From positions 1 through 32,347 of the forward strand of contig CAYGFI010000037.1 in assembly GCA_964349045.1 (NCBI GenBank): 32,347 nt of DNA, written 5' to 3'. A program made the translations under genes and the position numbers. Source of the stretch: JACJXF01 sp964349045 (GTDB lineage Bacteria > Bacteroidota > Bacteroidia > Bacteroidales > GCA-2748055). The first letter of the stretch is position 1. Every line of letters begins with the position of its first letter. This document shows positions 1 through 8,027 of the stretch, piece by piece. The notes under the pieces were generated by a model. That model was not told the origin of the DNA. It did no database searches and was given only the letters and a program-made list of their open reading frames with translations.

Positions 1-40
1 ATTTTTTATTCATAAAAATCACACGGAGTTACACAGGTGC

Positions 41-53
41 GGCACAGAGTGCC
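41..53. repeat. Short hairpin beyond the hutI 3' end
   Basis: GGCAC-AGA-GTGCC is a perfect 5-bp stem with a 3-nt loop, inside a stretch rich in CACAG/CACGG words (about 22-60). It lies just past the hutI stop on the minus strand. It could stop hutI transcription or be the edge of a dispersed repeat running off the window; no U-tract supports a classical terminator. Confidence 0.3.
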
Positions 54-90
54 ACAGAGCTATATTTATAAATTTAGTAAATTAATGGAA

Positions 91-1335
91 TTACCTGATC
101 AATTGTCCTTTGCAGAAAACATGCTCAATAAGGTCAGTTCCGAAGGAATACGGAATAAATTCCAGTCCGGGAATTTTGCGGGTAATGATGAAAGAGGAGT
201 ATTTACCAGCGCTGATACTTCCGCTTGTTGATTCAATTCCCATTGCAAAAGCAGAATTAAGAGTCAGGGCATTCAGAGCTTCTTCAGGAAGCATCCGTAG
301 TTTTATGCAGGCAAGGGAAAAAATAAAACTCATATTTCCTGAAGGGGATGACCCGGGATTAAAATCGGATGCAAGAGCCAGCGGCAGGCCGGCATCGATC
401 ATTTTACGTGCCGGGGCATATCCAATCCCCAGGAAAAATGAGGCGCCCGGAAGCAGGGTTGGCATGGTCCTGCTATTCAGCAAAACTCTGATTTCATCAT
501 CCCCGGTGTATTCAAGATGATCCACGGAAAGGGCTTTGTGCTTCACACCAACCTGGATCCCTCCTGAGAAGCCCAGTTCATTGGCATGAATCTTTGGGCG
601 GAGTCCGTTCTGAATTCCGGCAATAAGAATCTTTGAGGTTTCTTCCGGGGTAAAAAACCCTGTATCGCAGAAAACATCAATAAAATCAGCAAGATTGGCC
701 TTTGCTACTGCCGGGATCATTTCACCGATCAGCATATCAATATACTTGTCCCTTTTGTTTATGTACTTTTCCGGAACCGTATGAGCGCCCAGAAAATTTG
801 CTTTAACTGTTAATGGAAATTCATCCCTGATCCTGCTTATTACTCTTAACATCTTGAGCTCATCAATAAGATTTAAGCCATATCCACTTTTAATTTCAAC
901 CGAACCTGTTCCCTGGATCATGATCGAGCGGACTCTTGCAGCAGATTGCTCAAATAGTTCTTCCTCAGAAGTTTGATGTAATAATTTAGCAGAATTTAGT
1001 ATTCCCCCTCCCCTTTTCGCGATCTCTTCATAGCTGAGACCTTTAATTTTATCAATATATTCCATTTCCCTGCTCCCTGCATAAACAAGGTGGGTATGCG
1101 GATCGCAATAAGCAGGAAAAACTATTCTTCCGGTTGCATCAAAAACAGTTTCAGACGAAAGATATTCTGAAGGCATGTCCTTCATCAAACCAAAACCGGT
1201 TATTTTTTCATCTTCACAATACAAAAAAGCATTTTCGAGGGAAGGGAGGATTTGCATTTCCTTTCCGGATCGATACTCAGGGGAGTGATTTGCAACCTGA
1301 AGAAGTTTTTTGATATTATAAATAAGCAAACGCAT
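91..1335 (-). CDS. hutI: Imidazolonepropionase (HutI)
   Basis: Cytosolic metal-dependent amidohydrolase that hydrolyses 4-imidazolone-5-propanoate to N-formimino-L-glutamate, the third step of histidine degradation. The 414-residue protein is normal length. Visible family marks are the metal-binding DPHTHLVYAGSR segment near residue 78, a KSGYGL segment, the GAHTVP segment, KIHANELG with a further metal histidine, SVDHLEYT, and the C-terminal ASDFNPGSSPS containing the metal-binding aspartate. The ATG at 1333-1335 gives a start in the usual place. The upstream gene on the same strand is a DUF819 membrane protein 132 bp away. None of the other histidine-degradation genes (hutH, hutU, ftcD) is in the window, so the pathway must be completed elsewhere or the enzyme stands alone. 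Confidence 0.95.
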   Translation of the reverse strand: MRLLIYNIKKLLQVANHSPEYRSGKEMQILPSLENAFLYCEDEKITGFGLMKDMPSEYLSSETVFDATGRIVFPAYCDPHTHLVYAGSREMEYIDKIKGLSYEEIAKRGGGILNSAKLLHQTSEEELFEQSAARVRSIMIQGTGSVEIKSGYGLNLIDELKMLRVISRIRDEFPLTVKANFLGAHTVPEKYINKRDKYIDMLIGEMIPAVAKANLADFIDVFCDTGFFTPEETSKILIAGIQNGLRPKIHANELGFSGGIQVGVKHKALSVDHLEYTGDDEIRVLLNSRTMPTLLPGASFFLGIGYAPARKMIDAGLPLALASDFNPGSSPSGNMSFIFSLACIKLRMLPEEALNALTLNSAFAMGIESTSGSISAGKYSSFIITRKIPGLEFIPYSFGTDLIEHVFCKGQLIR

Positions 1336-1377
1336 TTTAATTAATATAGGATTAAATGAATATAAGCGCTGGTCAGG

Positions 1378-1405
1378 CCATTGCGTGGCCGCAAAGGCGC
1401 AATGG
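1378..1405. repeat. Inverted repeat between DUF819 gene and hutI
   Basis: CCATTGCG and CGCAATGG are perfect 8-nt inverted arms separated by 12 nt. The element sits in the 132-bp gap between two co-directional minus-strand genes. It could attenuate or terminate read-through from the DUF819 gene into hutI, but there is no run of U after it in either direction. Confidence 0.4.
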
Positions 1406-1467
1406 GAACGCGGTTTATCTGCATTTTTACCAAACTCAGCGGATTTGCATTTACATACATTTAAAAC

Positions 1468-2643
1468 CTAATTAAAGTACTTAAGTGCATAAGCCACAAT
1501 CACTCCAAGATAATTCCCAATTGCATACCCGATAATCCCTATTATTAGTCCGGAAATCACAATCATTTTATTCTTTAGAGCAGCAGCAACGACCGGTACA
1601 AATGGAGGTGACATGGAAAGTGCAACTGAAGTAATCAGGAAATTATCGACATCAATTTTAAATATCCAGGAAAGAAGTGAATGAAGCAACAGTGATCCCA
1701 CTACTGCCAGCAGAATATATATAAAAACAGACAACAGGAACGTTGAATTATTGCTATTGAACATCTCACCCAGGTTAGCCATAGAAGCTACTACAAGACT
1801 AAATACCAGGATAAAATACATCCCGAGCTGAAAAGTTTTTTTAATACTGTTAACCGATGGGAATGTGGATGAGATTATTCCAAGTGTCGTTATAGTAAGA
1901 ATGGCAACTACGGTTTGATTGTTTTTCGAAACCAGCATACTCAAACCTCCCCCGATAGCAAAAATAAGTACAGTAAGACCTAATCCTTTTAAAAGAGGTT
2001 TCAGTATTGGCTTTGAGAAGAAACCATCATAAGATTCAAATTCATCAACCATTTCCGAAGTATGATTTTGAAATTCAATCCCATCGGGCGATTTGAACGG
2101 TCGCATGTAGAGAAGAAAGAATCGCTGTGCAAAAGTAAGCAGGAACAGCAAAACAAATGCACCGACAACAAGATCTGCAGTATGAGTCAGAATGTATATT
2201 TCATTATCAACATCCAGCATAGTAGCAATAGCAGCCAGGTTTGGCGTACCTCCTGAATAAACACCTATGAGTAAACCGGAAATTTTCCAGGCTTCTGGCA
2301 TGTTTGCCCGTAAAATGAAATACCCGGCAACGACCATGATGACTACTGACAAAAGCCCGAGAAGCATTGAAATAAAGGTCGTCCGGGCCATTTTAATCCA
2401 TTTACGGATATCTTCGGAAAATAATAAAAGCGGAATAGCGAGGGGCACCGTCACAGAAGTGAGAATATCATGCATACCCTCCAGGTTTCCTGGGAGGATG
2501 CCTGTATTTCCCACCAATAATCCCACTATATAACATATTACAATGGATCCGATTTTTCGGATAAACGAATAGGTATTACCCATATAGATAACCAGCGCCG
2601 GGAAAAGCAGGTAAAATGCCACCAATAGAATTTTTGCCACCAT
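1468..2643 (-). CDS. DUF819 family integral membrane protein
   Basis: The 391-residue protein is almost entirely hydrophobic, with about ten to eleven predicted membrane segments and one soluble loop (about residues 185-210). Family-like segments are VGLLVGNTGILPG near residue 45, the glycine-rich YSGGTPNLAAIATML near residue 130, and SMSPPFVPVVAAALKNK near residue 345. The DUF819 (YjcL-like) family is described only as membrane proteins of unknown, possibly transport, function. The repeat of two similar halves, each with a glycine/proline-rich break, is typical of secondary carriers, but that is inference. Start ATG at 2641-2643. The gene is divergent from fabI. A TTAATC-ACG-GATTAA palindrome at 2661-2675, just upstream of the start, could be an operator. 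Confidence 0.85.
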   Translation of the reverse strand: MVAKILLVAFYLLFPALVIYMGNTYSFIRKIGSIVICYIVGLLVGNTGILPGNLEGMHDILTSVTVPLAIPLLLFSEDIRKWIKMARTTFISMLLGLLSVVIMVVAGYFILRANMPEAWKISGLLIGVYSGGTPNLAAIATMLDVDNEIYILTHTADLVVGAFVLLFLLTFAQRFFLLYMRPFKSPDGIEFQNHTSEMVDEFESYDGFFSKPILKPLLKGLGLTVLIFAIGGGLSMLVSKNNQTVVAILTITTLGIISSTFPSVNSIKKTFQLGMYFILVFSLVVASMANLGEMFNSNNSTFLLSVFIYILLAVVGSLLLHSLLSWIFKIDVDNFLITSVALSMSPPFVPVVAAALKNKMIVISGLIIGIIGYAIGNYLGVIVAYALKYFN

Positions 2644-2802
2644 TGAGTGTTACAGTTAAGTTAATCACGGATTAAATTAACTAACAATTCCGGTGAAATC
2701 AAAATGCAGTAATAATAAATTGACCTGGAATATTTCTCTCTAAAAAAGACCAGTAAGGCCAGCTTCGGAAGTCATCTTTATTTTAAATAATTCTAAATAA
2801 TA

Positions 2803-2833
2803 TTTGCCCTTAAAACCTTTTGGCCTATCTTTG
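2803..2833 (+). promoter_or_regulatory. Bacteroidota sigma-A type promoter of fabI
   Basis: TTTG at 2803-2806, a 19-nt spacer, then TATCTTTG at 2826-2833 exactly match the Bacteroidota consensus TTTG-N19-TAnnTTTG. Transcription would begin near 2840, about 20 nt ahead of the fabI ATG at 2862. It also rules out the longer in-frame start at 2820, which lies inside the promoter. Confidence 0.85.
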
Positions 2834-2861
2834 CCGCAAAATTAACCAATTCATTAAAAGT

Positions 2862-3692
2862 ATGTCATACAATCTTCTCAAAGGGAAAAAAGGTATCATT
2901 TTTGGCGCCCTAAATAACCAGTCTATAGCCTGGAAAGTAGCTGAAAAAGCTCATGAAGAGGGTGCACAATTCACTCTTTCCAATACACCCGTGGCTCTCA
3001 GGCTTGGTACTCTGGATGAATTAGCGAAAAAGACCGGTTCTGAGGTTATTCATGCTGATGCCACAAGTGTTGCTGACATTGAAAAAGTATTTCAGAGAAC
3101 CATGGAAATTTATGGAGGAAAAATAGATTTTATTTTACACTCCATCGGGATGTCGCCCAATGTCAGGAAAGGTATTCCCTACGATAAGATCGATTATCCC
3201 AATTTTTTAAAAACCCTCGATATTTCAGCCCTTTCTTTCCACAAAATGCTCCAGGTTGCGCGCAAAATGGATGCAATCAATGATTGGGGATCTGTTGTGG
3301 CATTAAGTTATGTAGCCGCGCAAAGAACTTTGTTTGGCTATAACGATATGGCCGATGCAAAATCGTTGCTCGAATCGATTGCCCGCAGTTTTGGCTATAT
3401 CTACGGCCGCGATAAGAAAATCCGTATTAATACCATCTCCCAGTCACCTACCCGTACTACCGCAGGTAGCGGGGTTTCGGGAATCGATACCCTTATCGAC
3501 TTTACCGAGAGAATGTCGCCCCTTGGTAACGCCGATGCCGAAGATTGCGCTAACTATTGTATAACCCTGTTCTCCGATCTGACAAAAAAGGTTACGATGC
3601 AAAACCTGTTTCACGATGGAGGATTTTCAAGTATGGGGATGTCGTACAAAGCCATTACACAGTATAATAAGAGCTTCGAAGAATGTGATTGA
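2862..3692 (+). CDS. fabI: Enoyl-[acyl-carrier-protein] reductase (FabI)
   Basis: Cytosolic short-chain dehydrogenase family enzyme that reduces trans-2-enoyl-ACP in the last step of each fatty acid elongation cycle, normally with NADH. The 276-residue protein begins MSYNLLKGKKG and carries the divergent FabI nucleotide-binding segment GALNNQSIAWKVA, a LHSIGMSP segment, the SYVAAQR segment and the catalytic Tyr-x6-Lys pair in GYNDMADAKS, then ISQSPTRTTAGSGV, the substrate-side loop. The ATG at 2862 is chosen over an in-frame ATG at 2820 because the promoter -7 box covers 2826-2833. The gene is alone in its transcript, facing recN, with a strong hairpin directly downstream. Confidence 0.96.
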   Translation: MSYNLLKGKKGIIFGALNNQSIAWKVAEKAHEEGAQFTLSNTPVALRLGTLDELAKKTGSEVIHADATSVADIEKVFQRTMEIYGGKIDFILHSIGMSPNVRKGIPYDKIDYPNFLKTLDISALSFHKMLQVARKMDAINDWGSVVALSYVAAQRTLFGYNDMADAKSLLESIARSFGYIYGRDKKIRINTISQSPTRTTAGSGVSGIDTLIDFTERMSPLGNADAEDCANYCITLFSDLTKKVTMQNLFHDGGFSSMGMSYKAITQYNKSFEECD

Positions 3693-3696
3693 AAAA

Positions 3697-3884
3697 GAGT
3701 GAATGAATAATGAGTGAATGAGTAAATGGGTAAATGAGTGAATGGGTAAATGAGTGAATGGGTAAATGGGTGAATGAGTAAATGGGTAAATGAGTGAATG
3801 GGTAACAAATATTCTTGTAGAAAAGTTAGATTCAACACATTTACTCATTCACCCATTTACCCATTCACTTTACCACATTACCCA
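3697..3884. repeat. Octamer tandem array with inverted copy (large hairpin)
   Basis: From about 3697 to 3804 the sequence is a degenerate tandem array of period 8 (units such as GAGTGAAT, GAGTAAAT, GGGTAAAT). From 3838 to about 3884 the same array appears in reverse complement. Positions 3753-3784 and 3838-3869 are perfect 32-nt inverted copies with a 53-nt spacer. It fills the space between convergent fabI and recN and overlaps the last few recN codons, so it probably acts as a two-way transcription terminator. The open frames crossing it, rich in repeating FTH/IYP words, are artefacts of the repeat. Confidence 0.9.
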
Positions 3885-5530
3885 AGTAATTCCTTAGCAT
3901 TTGCCATCGCTGCTTCGGTAGTTTGTTCACCGCTCAGCATCCGGGCGATCTCCACCAGTCTGCCATTTTTATCAAGCTGACGGATTTCAGTACGCGTACC
4001 TGATTCCTTTTCATCTTTAAAGACCAGGAAATGCTGATCACCTTTTGCGGCTACCTGCGGGAGATGAGTTATGGCGAAAACCTGGCGGTCGGCCGACATC
4101 TCTTTCATGATCTTGCCTACGCGATAGGCTATCTCACCTGATACACCGGTATCAATCTCATCAAAAATGATTGTGGGTAGTCCGAGGGATCCTGAAATAA
4201 GCGATTTGATGCTCAGCATTAGTCTTGACAGCTCACCACCTGATGCAATTTTCGCGATATCCTGAAGATCGGTCTTACGATTTGCCGTAAACAGGAATTT
4301 CACTGAATCAATTCCATATAATCCGAAATCATCCGCAGTTTCATTTTGTATTTTAAACTGAGCGTTAGGAATACCAAGTTGTACAAGGAGTTCAACGATT
4401 GTCTTCTCCATGGAGGGAATAGCCTTATTCCGTTGTGCTGAAAGTATTACAGCAAGATCTTTTAATCGGATTGCGAGGATTTTCATTTCCTTCTCAAGAT
4501 CATTGATTCTGAATTCAGCAGAACTTAAGAAAAGAATACGATCATCCATCTCATCCCTCAATTTAATCAGCTCCTCCATGCCTTTTACACGGTGTTTCTG
4601 AAGAAGCGAGTACAGCAGGTTCAGCCTTTCCTGAATCTTTTCAAGAGCTGCAGGATCAACTTCTGTTTTGTCGGCCAGCTTTTCTATTTCTGAGCTGATA
4701 TCCCTGAGTTCAATTATGGTGCTAACAATTCTTTGTCTTAAAGTGGAGGCCGATGGATAAAATTTTTCTAACCGGACAAGTGTGCTTTCCGTTTCCTTAA
4801 GTTTATTTACCACGTTGGTTTCCTCCCCCGAAATCGCCTGGTAAACTGAATACAGGCCGGTTTTTATTTCCTCTGCATGACTAAGCGTTTCCATCTGCTG
4901 TTCAAGTTCTTCCGATTCCCCGGACCTGATCTTTGCCTGGTCGAGTTCGGTAAACTGAAACTTTAAAAAATCAAGTTCTGCTTGAGCTTTTTCCGCTTCC
5001 GTTTTTAGACCTTCAAGTTCCTTTGAAATTGCAATGAATTTGCGATATTCAACCTGGTAATTTTCGAGCATTCCGGCTGATGAGGAATATACATCCAAAA
5101 CTCCAAGCTGGTAAAGATTATGGTTCAGATCAAGGTTTTCATGCTGCGAATGTATATCGATAAGGAAATCACCGGCTTCTTTGAGGATCTGCAGGCTAAC
5201 CGGTGAGTCGTTGATAAATGAACGGGATTTGCCATTCGGATTGATTTCCCTGCGGAGTATAACCGTTTCATCCGGTTCTATTTCATTGCTTTCAAGAAAA
5301 GAATTGAATTTATTATTATGAAACCGGAAGATCCCTTCCACCACACATTTCAACTCTTTATTTTTAAGAACGGCTGCATCGCCCCGGTTTCCAAGAATCA
5401 GTCCCAGCGCTCCAAGCAAAATGGATTTCCCGGCGCCTGTTTCCCCGGTAATTGTGGTGAGTCCACCGGAAAACTGAATCTCCAATTCTTCAATGATAGC
5501 GTAATTACTAACCGAGAGTGACCGGATCAT
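3878..5530 (-). CDS. recN: DNA repair ATPase RecN
   Basis: SMC-like ATPase acting in recombinational repair of double-strand breaks on the nucleoid. The 550-residue protein is full length. It has the N-terminal Walker A GETGAGKS (residues 29-36), a RSFINDSPVSL segment, a long central helical coiled-coil region (about residues 155-370), the ABC signature ASGGELSRLML (about 429-439), Walker B IIFDEIDTGVSG (about 454-465) and the AITHLPQVAAKGD switch segment. It is the last gene of the bamD-rpoZ-coaBC-porD-recN operon; its start ATG is 20 bp past the porD stop. Its C-terminal codons run into the inverted arm of the octamer array. Confidence 0.96.
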   Translation of the reverse strand: MIRSLSVSNYAIIEELEIQFSGGLTTITGETGAGKSILLGALGLILGNRGDAAVLKNKELKCVVEGIFRFHNNKFNSFLESNEIEPDETVILRREINPNGKSRSFINDSPVSLQILKEAGDFLIDIHSQHENLDLNHNLYQLGVLDVYSSSAGMLENYQVEYRKFIAISKELEGLKTEAEKAQAELDFLKFQFTELDQAKIRSGESEELEQQMETLSHAEEIKTGLYSVYQAISGEETNVVNKLKETESTLVRLEKFYPSASTLRQRIVSTIIELRDISSEIEKLADKTEVDPAALEKIQERLNLLYSLLQKHRVKGMEELIKLRDEMDDRILFLSSAEFRINDLEKEMKILAIRLKDLAVILSAQRNKAIPSMEKTIVELLVQLGIPNAQFKIQNETADDFGLYGIDSVKFLFTANRKTDLQDIAKIASGGELSRLMLSIKSLISGSLGLPTIIFDEIDTGVSGEIAYRVGKIMKEMSADRQVFAITHLPQVAAKGDQHFLVFKDEKESGTRTEIRQLDKNGRLVEIARMLSGEQTTEAAMANAKELLG

Positions 5531-5550
5531 AGATTCTTCTTTGGGTAGTG

Positions 5551-6465
5551 TTATTTTTTACTTTCCACTATCGCTTTATATTTGGCAGCATTAGCCTGAT
5601 CAATTTCATTCAGTAAAGCGGCAACCCGGGCCCGTTCCTCCGGAAATGATTCAGAAAAAACGTTTACAAACTCATCGGCTTTCGCGTCAAAAAGAACATG
5701 CATCGGATGCATAAAAGGATCCGGCTTTTTACGGTAAACATTTTGCAGCAGTTCAAGATTATTTGCTATTTCCGCGCGGGTTTCAACAGCCTTGGCATCC
5801 ATCATATCGAGACCTTGTCGATGGTATCGGTAAATAAACTCACGACAAGGTGCATAGTCGCTATCCAGAAAATCTTTAACAAGCCAGTAACGGTTTTTAT
5901 GACTGGTGTTATCAAAAGGTTTCCACCCTTTTTCTGGTACATTTTGGGCATTATCCACGATTTTTTCCGCTGCCTGAAGGTAAGGCGTACCTCCCTCAAA
6001 TCCGAAAGAATCGTAATCGAGTCCTATTATTAAATAAGCGTAATAAGCAAGAATGGAGGTGAGATTGGAGATATGTACCGTAGGGTCAAACTCGAGAGGC
6101 TCAAACTCGATATAGCGGAACTGAATATCGTTATCCATATAATTCAGCATTACCGTAAAATAGTTTGTATTGAAAACCGGCCGGCGCGACTGTATCTGCA
6201 AAGTACCCCGGAATTCGTCTGCTGAAAGTTGATCCTGTATATTAAACATCAGGTTGCATTCTATGCGCTCTTCGGTTCCATAAACATGATTGGTCCATAC
6301 TTTGTTATTCATAAACTCATAAATGGCATTCTGCAGAGTTTCGAACACCTGTTTGTTCGTACCCTGGATCTGCTGACTAACCACCTGCACGTTGCATTTT
6401 AATTCCTGAGCTTCTGCAAAGTTAAAAAGTGTTAAAAGTGCGAATATTCCTATACTTTTCTTCAT
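5551..6465 (-). CDS. porD: PorD/DUF4835 family type IX secretion-associated protein
   Basis: Secreted or periplasmic protein of about 304 residues with an N-terminal signal peptide (MKKSIGIFALLTLFNFAEAQ, cleavage after AEA or AEAQ). It has the family opening QELKCNVQVVSQQIQGTNKQ, then IYEFMNNKVWTNHVYG, YMDNDIQFRYIEFEPLEFDP, and a tyrosine-rich AYYAYLIIGLDYDSFG segment. DUF4835 proteins are annotated as PorD, a type IX secretion component of poorly defined role. The ATG at 6465 is preferred over an in-frame GTG at 6471 because it follows GAGG at good spacing and clears the coaBC stop (6468-6470) by 2 nt. A cellulase with a T9SS sorting tail at 15184-18011 supports an active T9SS in this organism. 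Confidence 0.88.
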   Translation of the reverse strand: MKKSIGIFALLTLFNFAEAQELKCNVQVVSQQIQGTNKQVFETLQNAIYEFMNNKVWTNHVYGTEERIECNLMFNIQDQLSADEFRGTLQIQSRRPVFNTNYFTVMLNYMDNDIQFRYIEFEPLEFDPTVHISNLTSILAYYAYLIIGLDYDSFGFEGGTPYLQAAEKIVDNAQNVPEKGWKPFDNTSHKNRYWLVKDFLDSDYAPCREFIYRYHRQGLDMMDAKAVETRAEIANNLELLQNVYRKKPDPFMHPMHVLFDAKADEFVNVFSESFPEERARVAALLNEIDQANAAKYKAIVESKK

Positions 6466-6467
6466 AA

Positions 6468-7124
6468 TCACCTCATTACGGCTATTAATTTGTTTACAAT
6501 ATCAACCGCAACTTCCTGCTTTGATTTTAACTCAAAATTATCAATATTATTGTTTTTGTCAATAATGCTTACCTTATTCGTATCGGTTCCGAAGCCGGCA
6601 CCTGGGTCATTGAGGCTATTTAATACGATAAAATCAAAATTTTTACGTTTCAGTTTTTCGCGTGCATGTTCTGTTTCATTGTCTGTTTCAAGTGCAAACC
6701 CTACCAGGATCTGACGTGTGGTTTTCATCGCGCCCAGTTCAGCCGCTATATCTTTAGTAGGTTTAAACGTTATGCTCCAGTCTGATTTATCTCTCTTTAC
6801 CTTTTTACTTAATGTTTCTGCCGGGGAAAAATCAGCCACAGCAGCCGATAAAATTGCAGCATCGCATGAAGAAAAATAATTCAGGCATTCTGAATACATC
6901 TGCGCCGCAGTTTCCACACGTATTAACTTAATATCTGAATTTTTTATATCGAGGGATACGGGACCGCTTACTAAAATAACTTCGGCGCCGGCATCAGCAC
7001 ATACTTCAGCAATGGCAAATCCCATTTTACCGGAAGAATGGTTTCCGAGGAAGCGAACAGGATCGATAGGTTCGTAGGTGGGTCCTGCTGTAATCAGGAT
7101 ACGTTTGGCTTCAAGTTTTTTTTT
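6468..7124 (-). CDS. coaBC: CoaBC, C-terminal phosphopantothenate-cysteine ligase (CoaB) part
   Basis: This frame encodes the CoaB half, which joins phosphopantothenate and cysteine using CTP. It opens right after a TGA at 7127-7125 with KKKLEAKRILITAGPTYEP, then the conserved DPVRFLGNHSSGKMG segment, AAVADFSPA, KVKRDKSDW with the catalytic lysine, and GFALETDN. It has no usable start: the first ATG (7025) falls after the GNHSSGKMG nucleotide site, so it cannot be made alone. It joins in sequence to the CoaC part at 7094-7669 if the reading frame slips by -1 in the A10 run (plus strand T10, 7116-7125). The stop at 6468-6470 lies 2 nt before the porD start. Confidence 0.9.
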   Translation of the reverse strand, partial: KKKLEAKRILITAGPTYEPIDPVRFLGNHSSGKMGFAIAEVCADAGAEVILVSGPVSLDIKNSDIKLIRVETAAQMYSECLNYFSSCDAAILSAAVADFSPAETLSKKVKRDKSDWSITFKPTKDIAAELGAMKTTRQILVGFALETDNETEHAREKLKRKNFDFIVLNSLNDPGAGFGTDTNKVSIIDKNNNIDNFELKSKQEVAVDIVNKLIAVMR

Positions 7125-7669
7125 TCAGGAAAGAGCACGGGAAGAATTTTCTGAATAATTACTTCAGGATCTTCCAGTCTTCCTTTACCGTAAAGCCCCG
7201 ATGCAAGTTCCCCGCTGACCGGATCAATAAGAATATTACCATAAGATTGCAGAATGCTGATATTTTTCTGAGTAGCGGGATGTTTGTACATATCGACGTC
7301 CATTGCCGGTGCAAATACTACCGGGCATTTGGCTGCCAGGTAGGTTGCTACAAGGAGGTTATCGGCCTGTCCGCAGGCCATTTTAGCCATTGTGGTTGCA
7401 GTAACCGGGGCAATCAGAAACAGATCAGCCCAATTACCCAGATCAACATGACTATTCCAGGTTCCATCCTCTTTAAAAAAATCTGAAAGTACAGGGTGAG
7501 TTGATAACGCGGCAAGAGTGCCTTTCGTTACAAATTTATCAGCAAAGGGAGTAAGAAGTACCTTAACCTCAGCTCCTTCCCTGATTAAGAGACGAAGAAG
7601 GAAAACCGACTTATAAGCAGCAATACTACCGGTTATTCCAAGAAGTATTTTTTTTCCTTTTAAGTTCAT
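7094..7669 (-). CDS. coaBC: CoaBC, N-terminal phosphopantothenoylcysteine decarboxylase (CoaC) part
   Basis: FMN-dependent decarboxylase half of the bifunctional coenzyme A synthesis enzyme, 191 residues as read. It has the flavin segment GITGSIAAYKS (residues 10-20), the active-site histidine in NSHVDLGNWADL, the APVTATTMAKMACG and PAMDVDMYKHP substrate loops, and SGELASGLYGKGRL. In E. coli Dfp the last motif reads ACG, with a cysteine that reduces the intermediate; here it is ASG, which I believe is usual in this phylum. After FPEKK the frame runs 7 more codons to a TGA at 7094, whereas the homologous protein continues into CoaB in the -1 frame. The start is 7 bp after the rpoZ stop. See the slip site entry. 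Confidence 0.92.
   Translation of the reverse strand: MNLKGKKILLGITGSIAAYKSVFLLRLLIREGAEVKVLLTPFADKFVTKGTLAALSTHPVLSDFFKEDGTWNSHVDLGNWADLFLIAPVTATTMAKMACGQADNLLVATYLAAKCPVVFAPAMDVDMYKHPATQKNISILQSYGNILIDPVSGELASGLYGKGRLEDPEVIIQKILPVLFPEKKNLKPNVS
7116..7125 (-). other. A10 slippery run / frameshift point in coaBC
   Basis: On the coding strand the CoaC frame reads CCT GAA AAA AAA AAC TTG, which contains A_AAA_AAC, a classic -1 slip heptamer. Ten A residues separate the frames; eleven would give one continuous CoaBC. A -1 ribosomal shift, or RNA polymerase adding one A, would restore the fusion. A weak TCCTG-N7-CAGGA hairpin follows about 15 nt later. A homopolymer sequencing or assembly error is the plain alternative. 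Confidence 0.85.
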
Positions 7670-7676
7670 AGTAAAT

Positions 7677-8027
7677 TTAGTTCGCTTCCGGTTCTTCTTC
7701 GATTTTCACGGGTTCAGAAACCCTGTAATAGATGCTGTCTTCGAGATACTCCTGAAGTGCAATCAATGTCGGTTTGGGCAGGCGTTCGTAGAATTTTGAA
7801 ATCTCAATCTGCTCACGGTTTTCGAAAACCTCTTCCAGGTTATCGGTATAATAAGCGAATTCCTCAAGTTTACGGTTAAGTTCCTGTTTCATTTCCACGC
7901 TGATCTGGTTTGCTCTTCTGCTGATAACCATAACTGTCTGGTAAATATTTGCAGTTCCTTCACTCATATCGCGCAGATCCTGAGTAACTGTTGATGGTGC
8001 GGCCTTACTTTTTTTGTAATCGATCAT
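7677..8027 (-). CDS. rpoZ: DNA-directed RNA polymerase omega subunit (Bacteroidota type)
   Basis: Small acidic cytosolic protein (116 residues) of the omega/Rpb6 family that helps assemble RNA polymerase. The segment MSEGTANIYQTVMVISRRANQIS (residues 22-44) is the omega-type helix that contacts beta-prime. It is followed by a charged helix (QELNRKLEEFAYYTDNLEEV) and a tail rich in Glu. Omega proteins of this phylum are divergent and often labelled hypothetical; the call rests on this segment and on the position between bamD and coaBC, which is conserved in the phylum. The start ATG (8025-8027) overlaps the bamD stop by one base, so translation is probably coupled. Confidence 0.85.
   Translation of the reverse strand: MIDYKKSKAAPSTVTQDLRDMSEGTANIYQTVMVISRRANQISVEMKQELNRKLEEFAYYTDNLEEVFENREQIEISKFYERLPKPTLIALQEYLEDSIYYRVSEPVKIEEEPEAN

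Noticed and set aside
110..520. Plus-strand 136-residue frame inside hutI
   Set aside because: Antisense shadow of hutI without family features; the minus-strand gene is clear.
3611..3848. Minus-strand open frames with repeating FTH/IYP words
   Set aside because: They are translations of the period-8 array; all three frames are open because the unit lacks stops in that direction.
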